Assembly: GCF_030123105.1 (NCBI RefSeq)
Contig: NZ_CP126095.1
Coordinates: 6,634,001 to 6,698,000 of the forward strand
DNA length: 64,000 nt
Direction of reading: 5' to 3'
Origin: Paenibacillus sp. G2S3
Lineage (GTDB): Bacteria > Bacillota > Bacilli > Paenibacillales > Paenibacillaceae
Shown here: piece after piece, positions 61,828 through 64,000 of the stretch
Numbering within the stretch: position 1 is the stretch's first letter
Layout of the letters: each line of letters begins with the position of its first letter
Made by a program: the position numbers and the translations under genes
Notes under the pieces: model-generated
Database searches by the model: none
What the model saw: the letters and a program-made list of their open reading frames with translations, nothing else
Told to the model about the DNA's origin: nothing

Positions 61828-62690
61828 TTTGACTTTTTGGCTCCCTTCGATGCTTTACTGCCGCCTTTACTCTTCACAGCAGTTGAGTCATCTGTACTTT
61901 TCACAGCACTTGCGATTGCCAATTTGTGTTTATCGTTGTTGCGATATAAGAAATAGTTCTGAACAATAGTGTAAATGTTACTGTATACCCAGTATAGCGG
62001 CAACGCTGCCGGGAAGTTGTAGGACATAACGAAAATCAGAACTGGATAAATCATCATCATGAACTGCATTGGCCCTTGTTGTTGCATTGGGTTCATTTTA
62101 GTCATCATTCTTGTTTGTATAAATGTTGTTAATGCTGCAAGCACTGGCAAGATAAACAGATGATCGGGCTTACCTAGCTGCAGCCATAAGAAGTCGTGCT
62201 CCCGTAGATGCGGGTTATAGTAAATCGAGTTGTAGAGAGCGATAAAGATAGGCATTTGTACGATCAGCGGTAAACAACCCGCCATTGGATTAACCTTATT
62301 CTCTTGGAACAAACGCATCGTTTCTTGCTGCACCTTTTCAGGTGTGTCTTTATATTTTTTCTGGATCTTTTGGAGTTCCGGTTGAATGGCTTGCATTGCT
62401 CGCGAGCTCTTCACCTGTTTAATCGTAAGCGGAAGAATCAGCGTGCGGACAATAATAACCATCACAAGTACGGCTAAACCATATTCTCCGTTAAACCAAT
62501 CAGCAAACTTGTCCAAGGCAATGGCGAAATAATACACTACATTACTTTGCCAGAAGCCTCCATTCTTTAAATCCTCCGTAGTGTGCGTAACAGCAGTTGA
62601 CGGAGCGCATCCCGACAGAACAGCTAACGACAACACCATCACTGTGATGAGGAGAAACCATTTTCCCCGTCTAGTCTTCATTAGAGACAC
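61824..62690 (-). CDS. yidC: Membrane protein insertase YidC/SpoIIIJ
   Basis: A 288-residue lipoprotein insertase with five membrane helices. Its signal ends at a lipobox (LAVLSGC). LTIKQVKSSRAMQAIQPELQ and NPMAGCLPLIVQMPIFIALY carry conserved YidC segments. I place the start at GTG 62690, seven bases after GAGAGGGG; an ATG nine bases later also fits but lacks a ribosome site. A spore former needs one YidC paralogue (SpoIIIJ) for sigma-G activation. Confidence 0.95.
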   Translation of the reverse strand: MSLMKTRRGKWFLLITVMVLSLAVLSGCAPSTAVTHTTEDLKNGGFWQSNVVYYFAIALDKFADWFNGEYGLAVLVMVIIVRTLILPLTIKQVKSSRAMQAIQPELQKIQKKYKDTPEKVQQETMRLFQENKVNPMAGCLPLIVQMPIFIALYNSIYYNPHLREHDFLWLQLGKPDHLFILPVLAALTTFIQTRMMTKMNPMQQQGPMQFMMMIYPVLIFVMSYNFPAALPLYWVYSNIYTIVQNYFLYRNNDKHKLAIASAVKSTDDSTAVKSKGGSKASKGAKKSK

Positions 62691-62776
62691 TTCAAAACCC
62701 CTCTCTTGAACATTCCATTCCACCGTAAATCATACCATAATTATGAATACAAATAAACAAGCCTCTTATGCGTCTT

Positions 62777-63127
62777 TTATTTGCGGGAAGCCTTGAGTAG
62801 CTTGGCTTTACGCAGTACATGGAGCACGCTTTTTTCGAGCTCTCCGTATTCCATGGAAAGCGCTCCTTTTCTTACGATAAACACCATATCGAGTCCACCT
62901 GCAATTTCAGGTTCATGATGACGAACGATTTCCTTCACCAATCTTCTCATACGGTTACGGACAACCGCGTTTCCAACCTTCTTACTGACCGATACCCCAA
63001 CTCTAAATCGCTCTACCTCTTTTTTGCCAAACCAATACACTACAAATTGATGATTCGCAAATGACTTCCCATGGCGATATACACGACTGAAGTCGGCACG
63101 GTTTCGTAATCGTAACTTTTTGTGCAC
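62777..63127 (-). CDS. rnpA: Ribonuclease P protein component
   Basis: A 116-residue protein that helps RNase P RNA process tRNA precursors. VSKKVGNAVVRNRMRRLVKE is the RNR motif. GTG 63127 sits six bases after AAGGAG and gives the usual HKKLRLRNRADFSRVYR start; the ATG at 63142 precedes that ribosome site, so I reject it. Confidence 0.95.
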   Translation of the reverse strand: MHKKLRLRNRADFSRVYRHGKSFANHQFVVYWFGKKEVERFRVGVSVSKKVGNAVVRNRMRRLVKEIVRHHEPEIAGGLDMVFIVRKGALSMEYGELEKSVLHVLRKAKLLKASRK

Positions 63128-63421
63128 GGGAATCTCCTTCATAAAAATCCGGTTAAAAGTGTCCTTCCGAATTTTTTTCTTCTAATAGTATAGTCATTTG
63201 GATGTCGCCATAAACGACCGCGACTACAACGCTGAGATTTCCCTTCTATATTATAGAGAGAAAAATATTCTCAACTTCTCACAAAATAATTCTGTATATA
63301 CGTTAAATAGCCCCGCAAAGTGTAGCTAGCGCATTAAGCGAGATCCTAGTCGTTTGCAGAGCAATAAATAATAAAAAAGCAGTAAAAAAAGACCACCGGA
63401 GTGGTCCCTTAGTGGCCTAAC
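63128..63421. other. rpmH-rnpA intergenic region
   Basis: It holds an AT-rich leader with TATAAT at 63247-63252 on the minus strand and the terminator after rpmH, so rnpA may have its own promoter. Confidence 0.5.
63384..63406 (-). terminator. Terminator between rpmH and rnpA
   Basis: GACCAC (63391-63396) and GTGGTC (63401-63406) pair around CGGA, followed on the minus strand by U7. Confidence 0.85.
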
Positions 63422-63556
63422 TTACGCACTCAAAACTTTTCTGCCTTTCAAGCGGCGAGCTGCCAGCACTTTACGGCCGTTTTTCGTGCTCATTCTTTTA
63501 CGGAAACCGTGAACCTTACTACGTTTGCTCACATTTGGTCTAAATGTCGGTCTCAT
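63422..63556 (-). CDS. rpmH: 50S ribosomal protein L34
   Basis: A 44-residue protein, [20 protein letters not shown] at the start and [11 protein letters not shown] at the end, a full match to L34. GGGAGGTGCAATT precedes the ATG. It is the gene next to dnaA in most bacteria and marks the origin region. Confidence 0.98.
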   Translation of the reverse strand: MRPTFRPNVSKRSKVHGFRKRMSTKNGRKVLAARRLKGRKVLSA

Positions 63557-64000
63557 AATTGCACCTCCCTTACAGGAACTTAATTACTGTCATATAAGCA
63601 GAAACGGTCTAAGCCGTCCTTATAGTAGGGACAGTATCTACATGAATCATCATTTAATTATCGAGACATATCCTTACAGAAAACACCTTTATATATTTAA
63701 ACATATTTTAGGCGCAAAAGTCAACCTAGTACTGGCTCCAGACCCTCCCTCTAATTCAAGCTGCTTATCCACAACTCCCATTAGAAAAAAAGTAATCCAC
63801 AAGATATGACACTTATCCACCTGTGATCAAAAAATAAAGTCGACTACTCACAAATGAGCACAACCTGTGTATAAAATTATCGAAGCTTTGGCGTAAAGTG
63901 TCGAACCGTAAACAAATTATCAACAATATGTAGTGGTGTTCTTAATAATTGTACACAAGTGCTTGAATTTGTGGATAAAATAGCCCTGCTCATTGAAAAA
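63557..64000. other. Part of oriC: DnaA-box cluster upstream of rpmH
   Basis: Boxes matching TTATCCACA are at 63765-63773 (exact) and 63970-63978 (exact, reverse). One-mismatch versions are TAATCCACA (63793), TTATCCACC (63813), TGTGTATAA (63866, reverse) and TTATCAACA (63917). The dnaA gene must lie just right of the window. Confidence 0.88.

Noticed and set aside
1..64000. CRISPR array, prophage, rRNA operon or ccr recombinase
   Set aside because: I saw no regularly spaced direct repeats with unique spacers, no phage structural genes, no rRNA and no large serine recombinase in the window.

Overview
The window is the left (replication-origin side) arm of a Firmicutes chromosome, most likely Paenibacillus or a close relative. 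Gene order on the minus strand from the right edge is rpmH, rnpA, yidC, jag, mnmE, mnmG, rsmG, noc, soj, spo0J, then rpsF-ssb-rpsR, gdpP-rplI-dnaB, purA and walRK-yycHI-walJ-htrA. This is the classic Bacillales block counter-clockwise of dnaA. DnaA boxes between rpmH and the right edge and two parS sites place oriC at or just past the right end.

Layout: 1-0.98 kb, a truncated CycA-type amino-acid permease under a glycine riboswitch. 1.0-3.0 kb, an AT-rich ArsR regulator plus drug-efflux pair. 3.1-11.9 kb, an accessory region of aldo/keto reductase and MarR, VOC protein, regulator remnants, a collagen-like surface protein, a GC-rich frameshifted membrane protein, DUF4386 and an AraC regulator. 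11.9-14.7 kb, rlmH, a second ArsR/MFS pair and a CxxH/CxxC mini-protein. 14.9-20.9 kb, cydABDC with Rex operators. 21.0-21.7 kb, two cold-shock genes. 22.0-29.4 kb, htrA and the walRKHIJ operon. 29.5-31.0 kb, an intact IS3-family element. 31-49 kb, cell-wall peptidase, purA, dnaB, rplI, gdpP, an LCP enzyme, a D,D-carboxypeptidase, an oligopeptide-binding lipoprotein, a MutS2-like ATPase, an unassigned ncRNA and the rpsR-ssb-rpsF operon. 49-64 kb, tRNA-Ser, small conserved genes, yyaC, chromosome segregation, tRNA modification, protein insertion, RNase P protein, L34 and oriC.

The most interesting feature is at rlmH. Its last 18 bases (E-P-Y-H-K-stop) are repeated four more times, all in the same orientation, downstream of rlmH at about 9.89, 8.28, 5.33 and 3.14 kb. 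Most copies sit inside an inverted repeat. The copies divide the accessory region into cassettes of 1.6-2.9 kb that differ in composition and carry broken genes. The 3' end of rlmH is the integration site of staphylococcal SCC elements, so this looks like an SCC-like cassette array in a different genus. No recombinase gene lies in the window.

Other points worth a look: an IS element that has split a terminator hairpin; a roughly 250-nt structured RNA with its own promoter and terminator upstream of the MutS2-like gene; a PurR-type operator that doubles as the dnaB terminator; a MarR gene with three palindromic operators and an apparently leaderless mRNA; and an aldo/keto reductase lacking its catalytic Asp.
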